Origin: Burkholderia pyrrocinia
GTDB lineage: Bacteria > Pseudomonadota > Gammaproteobacteria > Burkholderiales > Burkholderiaceae
DNA length: 64,000 bases
Direction of reading: 5' to 3'
Assembly: GCF_001028665.1 (NCBI RefSeq)
Contig: NZ_CP011503.1
Coordinates: 2,790,001 to 2,854,000 of the forward strand
Position numbers and translations under genes: made by a program. Every line of letters begins with the position of its first letter. Position 1 is the stretch's first letter. A model generated the notes under the pieces. That model worked only from the letters and a program-made list of their open reading frames with translations, ran no database searches and was not told where the DNA came from. Below, in pieces: positions 45,177-53,515 of this stretch.

Positions 45177-46697
45177 TTACTTCGCGGTCGGCATCGCGAA
45201 TTCCGCGCCCTTGCCGATGCTCGACGACCAGCGCTGCATCACCGACTTCTGGCGCGTGTAGAAGCGCACGCCTTCCTCGCCGTAGGCGTGCATGTCGCCG
45301 AACAGGCTCTTCTTCCAGCCGCCGAAGCCGTGCCACGCCATCGGCACCGGAATCGGCACGTTGATGCCGACCATCCCGACCTGGATGCGCCGCGCGAATT
45401 CGCGCGCGATGCCGCCGTCGCTCGTGAAGCACGACACGCCGTTGCCGAACTCGTGCGCGTTGATCAGGTCGACCGCCGCGCCGAAATCCTTCACGCGCAC
45501 GCAGCCGAGCACGGGCCCGAAGATTTCTTCCCGGTAGATCCGCATGTCGGGCGTCACGTGATCGAACAGCGTACCGCCGGTGAAGAAGCCTGCCTCGCGG
45601 CCCGGCACGCGCAGCCCGCGCCCGTCGACCACCAGTTGCGCGCCTTCGTTCACGCCTTGCTCGATATAGCCTTCGATGCGCTTCAGCGCTTCGCCGGTGA
45701 CGATCGGGCCCATCTCGACTTCCGGCTGCATGCCGTCGCCGATCACCAGCTTGCGTGCGCGCTCGGCAACCGCCGGCACGATCTTGTCCGCGACGTCGCC
45801 GACCAGCACCGCGATGCTGATCGCCATGCAGCGCTCGCCGGCCGAGCCGTACGCGGCGCCGATCAGCGCGTCGACGGCCTGCTCGATGTTCGCGTCGGGC
45901 ATCACGACGAGATGGTTCTTCGCGCCGCCGAGCGCCTGCACGCGCTTGCCGGACTGCACCGCGCGCTGCTGCACGTAGGCCGCGATCGGCGTCGAGCCGA
46001 CGAAGCTGACGGCCTGCACGTCCGGGTGGTCGAGCAATGCGTCGACCGCGTCCTTGTTGCCCTGCACGACGTTGAACACGCCGGCCGGCAGCCCGGCCTG
46101 CGTGAGCAGGTCGGCGATGAACAGCGCCGCCGACGGATCGCGCTCGCTCGGCTTCAGCACGAACGTGTTGCCCGTCGCGATCGCGACCGGGAACATCCAG
46201 CACGGCACCATGCACGGGAAGTTGAACGGCGTGATGCCCGCGACGACGCCGAGCGGCTGGCGCATCGTCCAGTTGTCGATGCCGGTGCTGACCTGGTCGG
46301 TGAAGTCGCCCTTCAGGAGCTGCGGCACGCCGCAGGCGAATTCGATGATGTCGATGCCGCGCGCGACTTCGCCCTGCGCGTCGGAGAACACCTTGCCGTG
46401 CTCGGCCGTGATGATCGCCGCGAGCGTGTCGCGGTGCTCGTTCATCAGTTGCAGGAAGCGGTGCAGCACGCGCGCGCGGCGGATCGGCGGCGTCTCGGCC
46501 CAGGCCGGGAACGCGGCGTGGGCGGACGCGACGGCCTGCTGCACCTCGCTGTTGTCCGCGAGCGCCACGCGGCGTGCCGCGCGGCCGAGCGCCGGGTTGA
46601 GGACGTCCTGGAAGCGGCCGCTGCGGCCGGCGACGGGCGCGCCGTCGACATAGTGGCCGACGTCGGCGTCGGACGTGTATGCGGGAACCGGATTCAT
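45177..46697 (-). CDS. mmsA: CoA-acylating (methyl)malonate-semialdehyde dehydrogenase
   Basis: A 506-residue aldehyde dehydrogenase (also called iolA) that turns malonate semialdehyde plus CoA and NAD+ into acetyl-CoA, CO2 and NADH, the last step of inositol breakdown; it also serves valine catabolism. The MmsA-specific block [24 protein letters not shown] is intact, the catalytic Cys is in [13 protein letters not shown], and the [12 protein letters not shown] segment follows the family. It faces the RpiR gene and is divergent from a LysR gene across 108 bp that contain two palindromes (46728-46738 and 46782-46795). Confidence 0.96.
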   Translation of the reverse strand: MNPVPAYTSDADVGHYVDGAPVAGRSGRFQDVLNPALGRAARRVALADNSEVQQAVASAHAAFPAWAETPPIRRARVLHRFLQLMNEHRDTLAAIITAEHGKVFSDAQGEVARGIDIIEFACGVPQLLKGDFTDQVSTGIDNWTMRQPLGVVAGITPFNFPCMVPCWMFPVAIATGNTFVLKPSERDPSAALFIADLLTQAGLPAGVFNVVQGNKDAVDALLDHPDVQAVSFVGSTPIAAYVQQRAVQSGKRVQALGGAKNHLVVMPDANIEQAVDALIGAAYGSAGERCMAISIAVLVGDVADKIVPAVAERARKLVIGDGMQPEVEMGPIVTGEALKRIEGYIEQGVNEGAQLVVDGRGLRVPGREAGFFTGGTLFDHVTPDMRIYREEIFGPVLGCVRVKDFGAAVDLINAHEFGNGVSCFTSDGGIAREFARRIQVGMVGINVPIPVPMAWHGFGGWKKSLFGDMHAYGEEGVRFYTRQKSVMQRWSSSIGKGAEFAMPTAK

Positions 46698-46727
46698 CGT
46701 GTCTCCTGGGGATGAGGGGGAACGAAG

Positions 46728-46738
46728 CCTAGTCTAGG
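46728..46738. promoter_or_regulatory. CTAG-containing palindrome in the mmsA leader
   Basis: CCTAG-T-CTAGG, an 11-bp perfect palindrome, lies 31 bp upstream of the mmsA start codon, in or near its promoter. CTAG-rich palindromes also occur in the iolC promoter region (AGTCTAGACT and CCTAGG). Operator function is inferred. Confidence 0.4.
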
Positions 46739-46781
46739 GAAACCGGCGGGGCGGGAGAAGGCCGCGAAACTTGATTCACTG

Positions 46782-46795
46782 TTCAGAATTCTGAA
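46782..46795. promoter_or_regulatory. 14-bp perfect palindrome between mmsA and LysR gene
   Basis: TTCAGAATTCTGAA is a perfect palindrome ending 10 bp before the LysR start codon at 46806, in the 108-bp divergent gap with mmsA. The position suits an autoregulatory operator of the adjacent LysR protein; part of it could also serve as a -10 element. Confidence 0.55.
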
Positions 46796-46805
46796 TAATC
46801 GACGC

Positions 46806-47741
46806 ATGAATCAGCAAAATGTCCAGGCGCTCTGGCCGCATATCCATTCGCTGACGGTACTGGCCGCGGCCGGCAGTTTCACGGCCGCCGCGCAGCGGCT
46901 CGGCATCAGCAAGGCCGCGATGAGCCAGCGCATCGCCGATCTCGAAAAGGCGGCCGGCGTACCGCTCGTGCGCCGCACGACGCGCAGCGTGCGGCTCACC
47001 GATGCGGGCCAGACGCTCGTCGACAGCACGCGCGACGCGTTCGAGTCGATCGGGCAGCATTTCGCGCGCGTGAAGGATCTGGCCGGCGAGCCGCGCGGCC
47101 TGCTGCGCGTGACGGCGCCGGTCGCGCTCGGGCGCCAGCAGGTCGTGCCGCACCTGCCCGATTTCCTGCGGCAGCATCCGGGCGTACACATCGAGCTCGA
47201 CCTGTCGGACCGGCTGCATTCGCTGACGCAGGAGGGTTTCGACCTCGCGATCCGCCACACGACCACCGCGCCGCAGACCCACGTCGCGTGGAAGCTGTGC
47301 GATACGCGCTCGCTGCTCGTCGTGAGCCGCGACTATCTCGATGCGCGCGGCGCGCCGCGGCACCCGAGCGAACTCGTCGACCACAGCTGCCTGTGCTACC
47401 TGCGCGACAATGAACCGGCGGCGTGGAGCTTCGAGCCGGACGGCCGGCGGCGCCAGCGCGTGAGCGTGCCGGTGCGCGGCAGTTTCGCGGCGAACAACAG
47501 CGAGGCGATGCGCGAGGCCGCGCTCGGCGGGCTCGGCATCGCGCTGCTGCCCGATTTCAGCGCGCGGCGCGATCTCGACGCCGGCCGGCTCGTCGCGCTG
47601 CTCGACGGCTGGCGGCCGTCGGGCGCGTTCGGCGACCACATCTTCGCGATCCGCCCGTACAGCCCGGTCGTGCCGAGCGCAGTGCGCGCGCTCGTGCGCC
47701 ACCTGCGCGAACGGCTCGCGGGCGGCTTCTCCGGCGCGTGA
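46806..47741 (+). CDS. LysR-family transcriptional regulator (divergent from mmsA)
   Basis: A 311-residue LysR regulator. HTH region at residues ~15-75 (LAAAGSFTAAAQRLGISKAAMSQRIADLEKAAG), then an effector domain with the FDLAIRHTTTAPQTHVAWKL pattern common in the CrgA/DsdC-like branch. It is divergent from mmsA and has a 14-bp palindrome right at its 5' end. Control of mmsA is possible but the RpiR regulator is an equal candidate. Confidence 0.92.
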   Translation: MNQQNVQALWPHIHSLTVLAAAGSFTAAAQRLGISKAAMSQRIADLEKAAGVPLVRRTTRSVRLTDAGQTLVDSTRDAFESIGQHFARVKDLAGEPRGLLRVTAPVALGRQQVVPHLPDFLRQHPGVHIELDLSDRLHSLTQEGFDLAIRHTTTAPQTHVAWKLCDTRSLLVVSRDYLDARGAPRHPSELVDHSCLCYLRDNEPAAWSFEPDGRRRQRVSVPVRGSFAANNSEAMREAALGGLGIALLPDFSARRDLDAGRLVALLDGWRPSGAFGDHIFAIRPYSPVVPSAVRALVRHLRERLAGGFSGA

Positions 47742-47799
47742 CGCCGGTGCCCGCGGCGCCGGGCCTCGGCGTGCCCGGGCGGGCGCGGCGGCGCTGCGG

Positions 47800-47805
47800 T
47801 AAAAT
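47800..47805 (+). promoter_or_regulatory. -10 box upstream of the TusA-like gene
   Basis: TAAAAT, five of six matches to TATAAT, lies 52 bp before the TusA-like start codon in a GC-rich gap. No convincing -35 box is visible. Confidence 0.45.
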
Positions 47806-47857
47806 CGCGGCTTCTTCCCGCGCCTCGTGTGGCGCGACATTCGAAGGTCGACAGCCG

Positions 47858-48085
47858 ATGCAGATTCACAAGGAAGTGGACGCGCGCGGGCTCAATTGCC
47901 CGTTGCCGATCCTGCGTGCCAAGAAAGCGCTTGCCGATATGGAAAGCGGGCAGATCCTCAAGGTGCTCGCGACCGATCCCGGCTCGCAGCGCGATTTCGC
48001 CGCGTTCGCGAAGCAGACGGGCAACGAGATCGTCGAATCGACGACGCAGGACAAGACCTTCGTGTTCCTGATGCGCCGCCGCTGA
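47858..48085 (+). CDS. TusA-family sulfurtransferase
   Basis: A 75-residue TusA/SirA-like protein. The family signature DARGLNCPLPILRAKKAL places the sulfur-carrying Cys in CPxP at residue ~13. The remainder has the LKVLATDPGSQRDFAAFAKQTGNEI block typical of the fold. TusA proteins relay sulfur for tRNA thiolation or cofactor synthesis in the cytoplasm. It stands alone between a LysR gene and an unknown gene, so which sulfur pathway it serves is unclear. Confidence 0.92.
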   Translation: MQIHKEVDARGLNCPLPILRAKKALADMESGQILKVLATDPGSQRDFAAFAKQTGNEIVESTTQDKTFVFLMRRR

Positions 48086-48307
48086 CGGCCCGCCTCGCGC
48101 GCCCGGCCGCAGCCCCCGCCCAGGCTCATGTTCCATTGGAAAGCGCTCCGGTCGAGCCTCTGACAATTCTTAAACCTCGCTTCGTGGCCGGCTGCGTATA
48201 CTGACCCGGCCGGTCGTCCGCTCCCAGCGGAAGCACCGGCCACGGTACGTCGCACGGCGGGCACGGGGGCCATGCCTGACGCTACCGTCGTACAACGGGG
48301 AGAGGAC

Positions 48308-48742
48308 ATGTCCTTCAGACCAGGGACCCTTCGAAGTCCGTCCGGAGCGGAATGCATTGCGCGCGAGCGCACGTCGGAATTGAGCCGTATCGAGCTCGAT
48401 CCGCAACGGGACCGCCACGCGCGTGCCGCGCTCGAGGCGTACGCGGATTCGGCCGCGGCCGAGATGCCGTGGCTGGCCGAGTGGCTCGACGAACGGCTGC
48501 GCGACGCCGCGCAGGACGACGGCTCGGGCCCGACCTACTGCGGTGCGACGATCGAGCGCGTGTTCGATCTGGCGCAGGCATGGGCGGCGGGCCAGCCCGA
48601 CTACGCGGCCACCGCGTGGGAGCGCGTGCGCGGACAGTTGCAGCGGATGCTTGCGCAACCGGTGCTGTCGCAACCGCTGTTGCAGCACCTGCCGGCCGAC
48701 GAATTTGCCGAGCCGGTGGCCGGCATCGCGGGCGCCGATTAG
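48308..48742 (+). CDS. Hypothetical protein
   Basis: A 144-residue soluble protein I do not recognise. It is rich in Ala, Glu and Arg, with predicted helices and no signal peptide, membrane segment or Cys cluster (two Cys in all). The stretch EMPWLAEWLDERLRDAAQ and later AATAWERVRGQLQRML look amphipathic, consistent with a small all-helical protein. The ATG at 48308 follows GGGAGAGGAC; an earlier in-frame ATG at 48272 lacks a ribosome-binding site. It lies 276 bp upstream of the response-regulator operon and may or may not be linked to it. Confidence 0.7.
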   Translation: MSFRPGTLRSPSGAECIARERTSELSRIELDPQRDRHARAALEAYADSAAAEMPWLAEWLDERLRDAAQDDGSGPTYCGATIERVFDLAQAWAAGQPDYAATAWERVRGQLQRMLAQPVLSQPLLQHLPADEFAEPVAGIAGAD

Positions 48743-48804
48743 GCGTCAGATGGTGCGACAGGAAGGATTATTCGAAAAAGGACGGTAGTCCGCGCAATTT
48801 CTTG

Positions 48805-48834
48805 GCGAATTTCATACTACTATGATGAAATCGC
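48805..48834. promoter_or_regulatory. Inverted repeat upstream of the response-regulator operon
   Basis: GCGAATTTCAT and ATGAAATCGC form a near-perfect inverted repeat (7 contiguous pairs ATTTCAT/ATGAAAT plus GCG/CGC with one unpaired A) around a 9-nt spacer. It lies about 185 bp upstream of the response-regulator start in an unusually AT-rich patch, so it may be an operator or promoter element. Confidence 0.45.
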
Positions 48835-49018
48835 CGGTTCGTCCGCGCCCCGTTTTTGAGATATTTGGCCGCGGTCGCCGGCTTGCGCAGGTGGCGCGAG
48901 CGGCGAACGACGGCTTGCCGGCCGGTATCCGGTATCCGGAAGCCGCGTGCATGCAGCGCGCGTCGGGGTGGGTGCGGGGAGCTGAACTGGACGAATCGAT
49001 TTCGATTTGCGGGGTGCT

Positions 49019-49723
49019 ATGAGAATTGCTGTACTGGATGACGATCCGGCCCAGACGGATTTCGTCAGTCAAACGCTGACTGCCGTTGGCCATACGTGCT
49101 ATGCGTTCAAGGAAGGCAAGGCCCTGAAGAAGCGTCTGCAGCGCGAGACGTTCGATCTGCTGGTGCTCGACTGGAACGTGCCCGACATGTCCGGCGAGGA
49201 AGTGCTCAAGTGGGTGCGCGCCAACCAGACCGAGCACAGCCTGCCGATCATCTTCATGACGAGCCGCGACGACGAGGCGGGGATCACGCAGATCCTGAAC
49301 GCCGGCGCCGACGACTACGTGGTCAAGCCCGTGTCGGGCCCGATCCTGCGCGCACGCATCGGTTCGCTGCTGCGCCGCGCGTATCCGGTCAACGCCGAGG
49401 CGACCGTGCGCGAATTCGACCAGTTCCGTTTCGACGTGAACCTGAAGCAGGCGTACGTCGGCGACAAGCCCGTGAGCTTGACGCAGAAGGAATTCGAACT
49501 CGCGCTGCTGCTGTTCCAGCATCTCGACCGGCCGCTGTCGCGCGCACACATTCTCGATCTCGTGTGGAAGCAGGCGACCGACATCCCGTCGCGCACGATG
49601 GATACGCACATCTCGATGCTGCGCACCAAGCTCGGCCTGCGGCCCGAAAACGGCTATCGCCTCGCGCCGATCTACGGCTACGGCTACCGGCTCGAACGGG
49701 TCGGCCAGGGAGAACCGGAGTGA
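49019..49723 (+). CDS. OmpR-family response regulator
   Basis: A 234-residue two-component response regulator. The receiver domain (1 to ~120) has the acidic pocket LDDDP (D7-D9), phospho-acceptor Asp51 in LLVLDWNVPDMSG, the FMTSRDDEAG switch and the conserved Lys in DYVVKPV. The winged-helix DNA-binding domain (about 130-230) has LTQKEFELALLLF and PSRTMDTHISMLRTKLGL. The ATG at 49019 starts the receiver strand directly. The stop overlaps the GTG start of the FecR gene, so the two proteins are co-translated with the downstream sensor kinase operon. Confidence 0.93.
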   Translation: MRIAVLDDDPAQTDFVSQTLTAVGHTCYAFKEGKALKKRLQRETFDLLVLDWNVPDMSGEEVLKWVRANQTEHSLPIIFMTSRDDEAGITQILNAGADDYVVKPVSGPILRARIGSLLRRAYPVNAEATVREFDQFRFDVNLKQAYVGDKPVSLTQKEFELALLLFQHLDRPLSRAHILDLVWKQATDIPSRTMDTHISMLRTKLGLRPENGYRLAPIYGYGYRLERVGQGEPE

Positions 49724-51081
49724 CCACGGGTATCACGCAGCGCACGGCGGACCTGCGCACGATCGCGCTGCGCACGGCCTGTGCGGTCGCGTTTGCGTTC
49801 GCCGCGCAGCATGCGGCAGCACAGCCGCCCGCTGCTGCGGGCAAGATGGTCGTCTACCGCACGCAGGCCGGCGACACGCTGTACGACGTCGCCGCGCGCT
49901 ACCTGCAAGGCGCGGACGACTGGCAACTGCTCCAGCAGATCAACGGCGTTCCGGCGCCGAAGCACCTGCAGCCCGGCATCGCGCTGAAGCTGCCGGTTGC
50001 GCGCCTGCGCAAGGAAAAGCTGACCGCGCGCGTCGTCGCGGTGCAGGGCACGGCCGAGCGCGCGTCCGGCGACGCTTACGTGCCGCTGGCGAACGATGCG
50101 ACGCTCGCCGAGGGCGACCGCGTGCGCACCGGCGCGAACGGCTTCGTGACGCTCGAGCTTGCCGACGGCACGCACATGAGCCTGCCGCCCGACAGCCAGC
50201 TCGACCTGAAGGCGCTGCGCCGTACCGTGCTGACCGGCACGCTCGATCGCCAGTTCGAACTCACGCGCGGCTCGGTCGACAGCGAAGTCACCCGTCTGAA
50301 GAAACGCGACGACCGCTTCCAGATCCGCTCGCCGTCGGTCGTGGCCGGCGTGCGCGGCACGCGCTTTCGCGTGAACTACGACGCGGCCGGCAATGCGTCG
50401 ACGCGCGTCGAAGTGCTCGACGGTACCGTCGGCGTCGCGGGCAACCGGCAGCCGGCCGGCCCGACGCTCGTGCATGCGAACTTCGGCAGCGTCGCGACGT
50501 CGTCCGGCGCGGTCGGTGCGCCCGTCGAGCTGCTGGCCGCGCCGGCGCTTGCGCATCCCGACAAGGTGCAGGACGAGCCCGACGTCGCGTTCGACGTTTC
50601 GCCCCAGGCGAACGCGCACGCGTACCGCATGCAGCTCGCGCACGATGCGGGGCTGCTCGACCTGTTCCGCGAAACGCGCACCGATTCGCCGCGCGCGGTC
50701 TTCCGCGACGTGCCGAACGGGAACTACTTCGTGCGGATTGCCGCGATCGATGCCAACGGCCTCGAGGGGCTGCCGCGCACCTACGCGTTCGAACGCCGCG
50801 TGATGGGGCTCGACGCAAGCGCGTCGCCCGGTGCGGGCGGCTACGAATTCCGCTGGACGCCGAACGGTTCGGGCAAGGATGCGCGCTACCGGTTCGTGTT
50901 GTCGCGCTCGAAGGACCTGAGCGCGCCGGTCGTCGACCAGGTCGGCCTGCAGGCACGCAAGATCACCGTCGCGCACCTGCCGCCGGGCGATTATTTCTGG
51001 GCGGTGACCGTCGAAGAGTTCGAAGGCGGCAAGTTCTACGAGAAGACCAGTCCGGTCAGCGCGTTCACGCTGTCGCGCTGA
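49720..51081 (+). CDS. Periplasmic LysM + FecR domain protein
   Basis: A 453-residue exported protein. The signal peptide is near residues 15-38 (IALRTACAVAFAFAAQ). A LysM domain follows at ~43-90 (VVYRTQAGDTLYDVAARYLQGADDWQLLQQING) and should bind peptidoglycan. A FecR domain spans ~130-255 (GDRVRTGANGFVTLELADGTHMSLPPDS and VVAGVRGTRFRV). The C-terminal ~180 residues look like two fibronectin-type or Ig-like beta-sandwich modules. FecR domains transmit signals between outer membrane or periplasm and regulators; here the partner is probably the CHASE2 kinase encoded next. The GTG at 49720 overlaps the regulator's stop. Confidence 0.87.
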   Translation: MTTGITQRTADLRTIALRTACAVAFAFAAQHAAAQPPAAAGKMVVYRTQAGDTLYDVAARYLQGADDWQLLQQINGVPAPKHLQPGIALKLPVARLRKEKLTARVVAVQGTAERASGDAYVPLANDATLAEGDRVRTGANGFVTLELADGTHMSLPPDSQLDLKALRRTVLTGTLDRQFELTRGSVDSEVTRLKKRDDRFQIRSPSVVAGVRGTRFRVNYDAAGNASTRVEVLDGTVGVAGNRQPAGPTLVHANFGSVATSSGAVGAPVELLAAPALAHPDKVQDEPDVAFDVSPQANAHAYRMQLAHDAGLLDLFRETRTDSPRAVFRDVPNGNYFVRIAAIDANGLEGLPRTYAFERRVMGLDASASPGAGGYEFRWTPNGSGKDARYRFVLSRSKDLSAPVVDQVGLQARKITVAHLPPGDYFWAVTVEEFEGGKFYEKTSPVSAFTLSR

Positions 51082-51091
51082 CCCGCGGCGC

Positions 51092-53479
51092 ATGAAACCT
51101 GACTCCGTTTCCCCACGGCGGCATCTCGGCCGCCGCTTCCTGATCGAATGGATCGCGATCGGCTGCCTCGGGATCGCGGTCATCCTCGCGTGTGCGCTCG
51201 GCCGCCTGTCGTCGAGCGTCGACGGGCTGATCTACGACCGGCTGCTGATGCTGCGCAGCCTGCCGCTGTCGCCCGACGTGGTCGTCGTCGACATCGACAA
51301 CCAGAGCGTGTCGGCGCTCGGCCGCTGGCCGTGGTCGCGCGACGTGCATGCGCGGCTGCTCGACACGCTGGCGCGCGCGCAGCCGGCCGCCGTCGTCTAC
51401 GACGTCCTGTTCACCGAACCATCGCCGGAGGATCGCGCGTTCGCGGACGCGATGAGCCACGTGCCGACCTTCCTGCCGGTGCTGCTGAGCCCCGAGCAGG
51501 CGGACGGCTCGCGTACCGTCGATCCGCCGGTGGCCGCGCTCGCGGCGCGCGCGACGGGGCTCGGTCACATCAACCTCGAAGTCGATCGCGACGGCATCGT
51601 GCGCAGCGTCGCGCTGTTCGAAAGCGACGGCCGCGTGCGCTGGCCGCAACTGATGGTGCCCGTGTACCGCGCGATCCAGGCCGGCCGGCTGCATCCGGTC
51701 GGCGGCGCGCCGGGCGCGGATGCGCACGACCTGTCGCGCGATGCGAACGGCGAGGGCCGCTACCTGATCCCGTTCAGCCGCAACACGCCCGCTTATCCGA
51801 CGGTGTCGTTCGACGACGTGCTCGAGGGGCGCGTGAAGCCCGACGCGCTGCGCGGCAAGATCGTCGTCGTCGGCGTGACCGCTTCGGGGCTGTACGACCG
51901 CTTCGCGACGCCCGTGTCCGGCGATTTCGGCCCGCTCGCCGGCGTGTATATCCACGCCAACGTGCTCGACATGCTGGCGACCGGCAGCGCGATCTCGCCT
52001 GTGTCGCGCGCGGGGCTGTTCGCCGCGTCGCTGCTGCCGCTCGCCGCGCTGCTGGGCGGCTTCCTGATGCTGTCGCCGTGGCGCGCACTGCTGCTGACGA
52101 TGAGCCTCGCCGCGCTTGCCGTCGTCGCGAGCATGGCGCTGCTGTTCGAGGTGCGCATCTGGCTGTCGCCGGCGCCGGCGATCTTCGGGCTGATCGCCGT
52201 CTACCCGATCTGGAACTGGCGGCGCCTCGAAATGACGATGTCGTACCTGCGCCGCGAGCTGCAGCGGCTCGCCGACGAGCCGCACCTGCTGCCCGAGGCG
52301 CCGCGCACGCGCAGCGTCGGCGGCGACGTGCTCGAGCGCCAGATGGCGCTGATGGCGCAAGCCGCGCAGCGCGTGCAGGACATGAAGCGCTTCGTGTGGG
52401 ACAGCCTCGACAGCATGCCCGAACCGATCTTCGTGACCGACCTGGCCGGCACCGTGCTGATCGCGAACCATGCGGCGAAGCGCTACGGGTCGCGGCTCGC
52501 GCTGCCGCTGCCGGAAGGGCGGCCGCTGCGCGCCGCGCTCGGCGAGCTGACCTTCATGAAGACCGTCGACGGCAACGCGGAACACGACGCGGCGATCCGC
52601 GAGCGCTGGCCGGCCGTGCTCGACCCGACGTTCGAGGACGAGCACGATGCAATGGCGCGCGGCATCGAGGTGCGCGATCGTGACGGGCTCGACCATCTGT
52701 TACGCTACGCCGCCTGCACGAACGCGCAGGGCCGCGTGACGGGCTGGATTGCCGGCCTCGTCGACGTGACCGAACTGCACGCGGCCGAGCGGCATCGCGA
52801 GGAGGCGCTGCACCTGCTGTCGCACGACATGCGCTCGCCGCAGTCGTCGATCCTCGCGCTCGTCGAGATCGAGCGCGACCGTGTCGAGACCGACGCGATG
52901 CGCGGGCTGCTCGCGCGGATCGAGCGCTACGCGCACCGCGCGCTGTCGCTTGCCGACGAGTTCGTGCAGTTGGCGCGCGCCGAGTCGCAGGCGTACCAGC
53001 TCGAGGTGACGAGCCTCGTCGACGTGCTGATCGATGCGAGCGACGAGGTATGGCCGCAGGCGCAGGCGAAGCACATCCGCATCGACACCGAGGTCGGCGC
53101 CGACATGTGCTGGGTGCGCGCGGATCGCTCGCTGATCACGCGCGCGTTCGTGAACCTGCTGAACAACGCGGTCAAATACAGTCCGTCCGATACCGTGATC
53201 GCGTGTACGCTGACGGTCGAGCACGCGTCGAAGCGGATGTTCTGTACGATTCGCGATCAGGGGTACGGCATTGCGCCGGAAGATCAGCGGCATCTGTTCG
53301 AGCGTTTCAAGCGATTCCATGCCGGCGAGCGGCCCGAGATCTCGGGTTCCGGGCTCGGCATGGCATTCGTGAAGACGGTCGTCACGCGCCATGGGGGCAG
53401 CGTGTCGGTCGACAGCGAAGTGGGTGTCGGCACCGCGGTGACGGTATCGCTGCCCGCGATCGACGAGCCGTCCGCCTGA
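51092..53479 (+). CDS. CHASE2-PAS sensor histidine kinase
   Basis: A 795-residue membrane histidine kinase. An N-terminal helix (~20-40) is followed by a periplasmic CHASE2 domain (~45-300, with VVVVDIDNQSVSALGRWPWSR and LFTEPSPEDRAFADAM), then three hydrophobic segments (~305-375). A PAS-like domain (~430-560) comes next, then the HisKA phospho-acceptor in LLSHDMRSPQSSILAL and an ATP-binding domain with N-box NLLNNAVKYS, G1 DQGYGIAP and G2 GSGLGMAF. All catalytic motifs are intact. It should autophosphorylate and pass the phosphate to the regulator encoded at 49019; the ligand of CHASE2 domains is unknown. Confidence 0.94.
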   Translation: MKPDSVSPRRHLGRRFLIEWIAIGCLGIAVILACALGRLSSSVDGLIYDRLLMLRSLPLSPDVVVVDIDNQSVSALGRWPWSRDVHARLLDTLARAQPAAVVYDVLFTEPSPEDRAFADAMSHVPTFLPVLLSPEQADGSRTVDPPVAALAARATGLGHINLEVDRDGIVRSVALFESDGRVRWPQLMVPVYRAIQAGRLHPVGGAPGADAHDLSRDANGEGRYLIPFSRNTPAYPTVSFDDVLEGRVKPDALRGKIVVVGVTASGLYDRFATPVSGDFGPLAGVYIHANVLDMLATGSAISPVSRAGLFAASLLPLAALLGGFLMLSPWRALLLTMSLAALAVVASMALLFEVRIWLSPAPAIFGLIAVYPIWNWRRLEMTMSYLRRELQRLADEPHLLPEAPRTRSVGGDVLERQMALMAQAAQRVQDMKRFVWDSLDSMPEPIFVTDLAGTVLIANHAAKRYGSRLALPLPEGRPLRAALGELTFMKTVDGNAEHDAAIRERWPAVLDPTFEDEHDAMARGIEVRDRDGLDHLLRYAACTNAQGRVTGWIAGLVDVTELHAAERHREEALHLLSHDMRSPQSSILALVEIERDRVETDAMRGLLARIERYAHRALSLADEFVQLARAESQAYQLEVTSLVDVLIDASDEVWPQAQAKHIRIDTEVGADMCWVRADRSLITRAFVNLLNNAVKYSPSDTVIACTLTVEHASKRMFCTIRDQGYGIAPEDQRHLFERFKRFHAGERPEISGSGLGMAFVKTVVTRHGGSVSVDSEVGVGTAVTVSLPAIDEPSA

Positions 53480-53515
53480 CAGGGCCGGGCACGACGGCAG
53501 GCACTGGGGAAAGCC

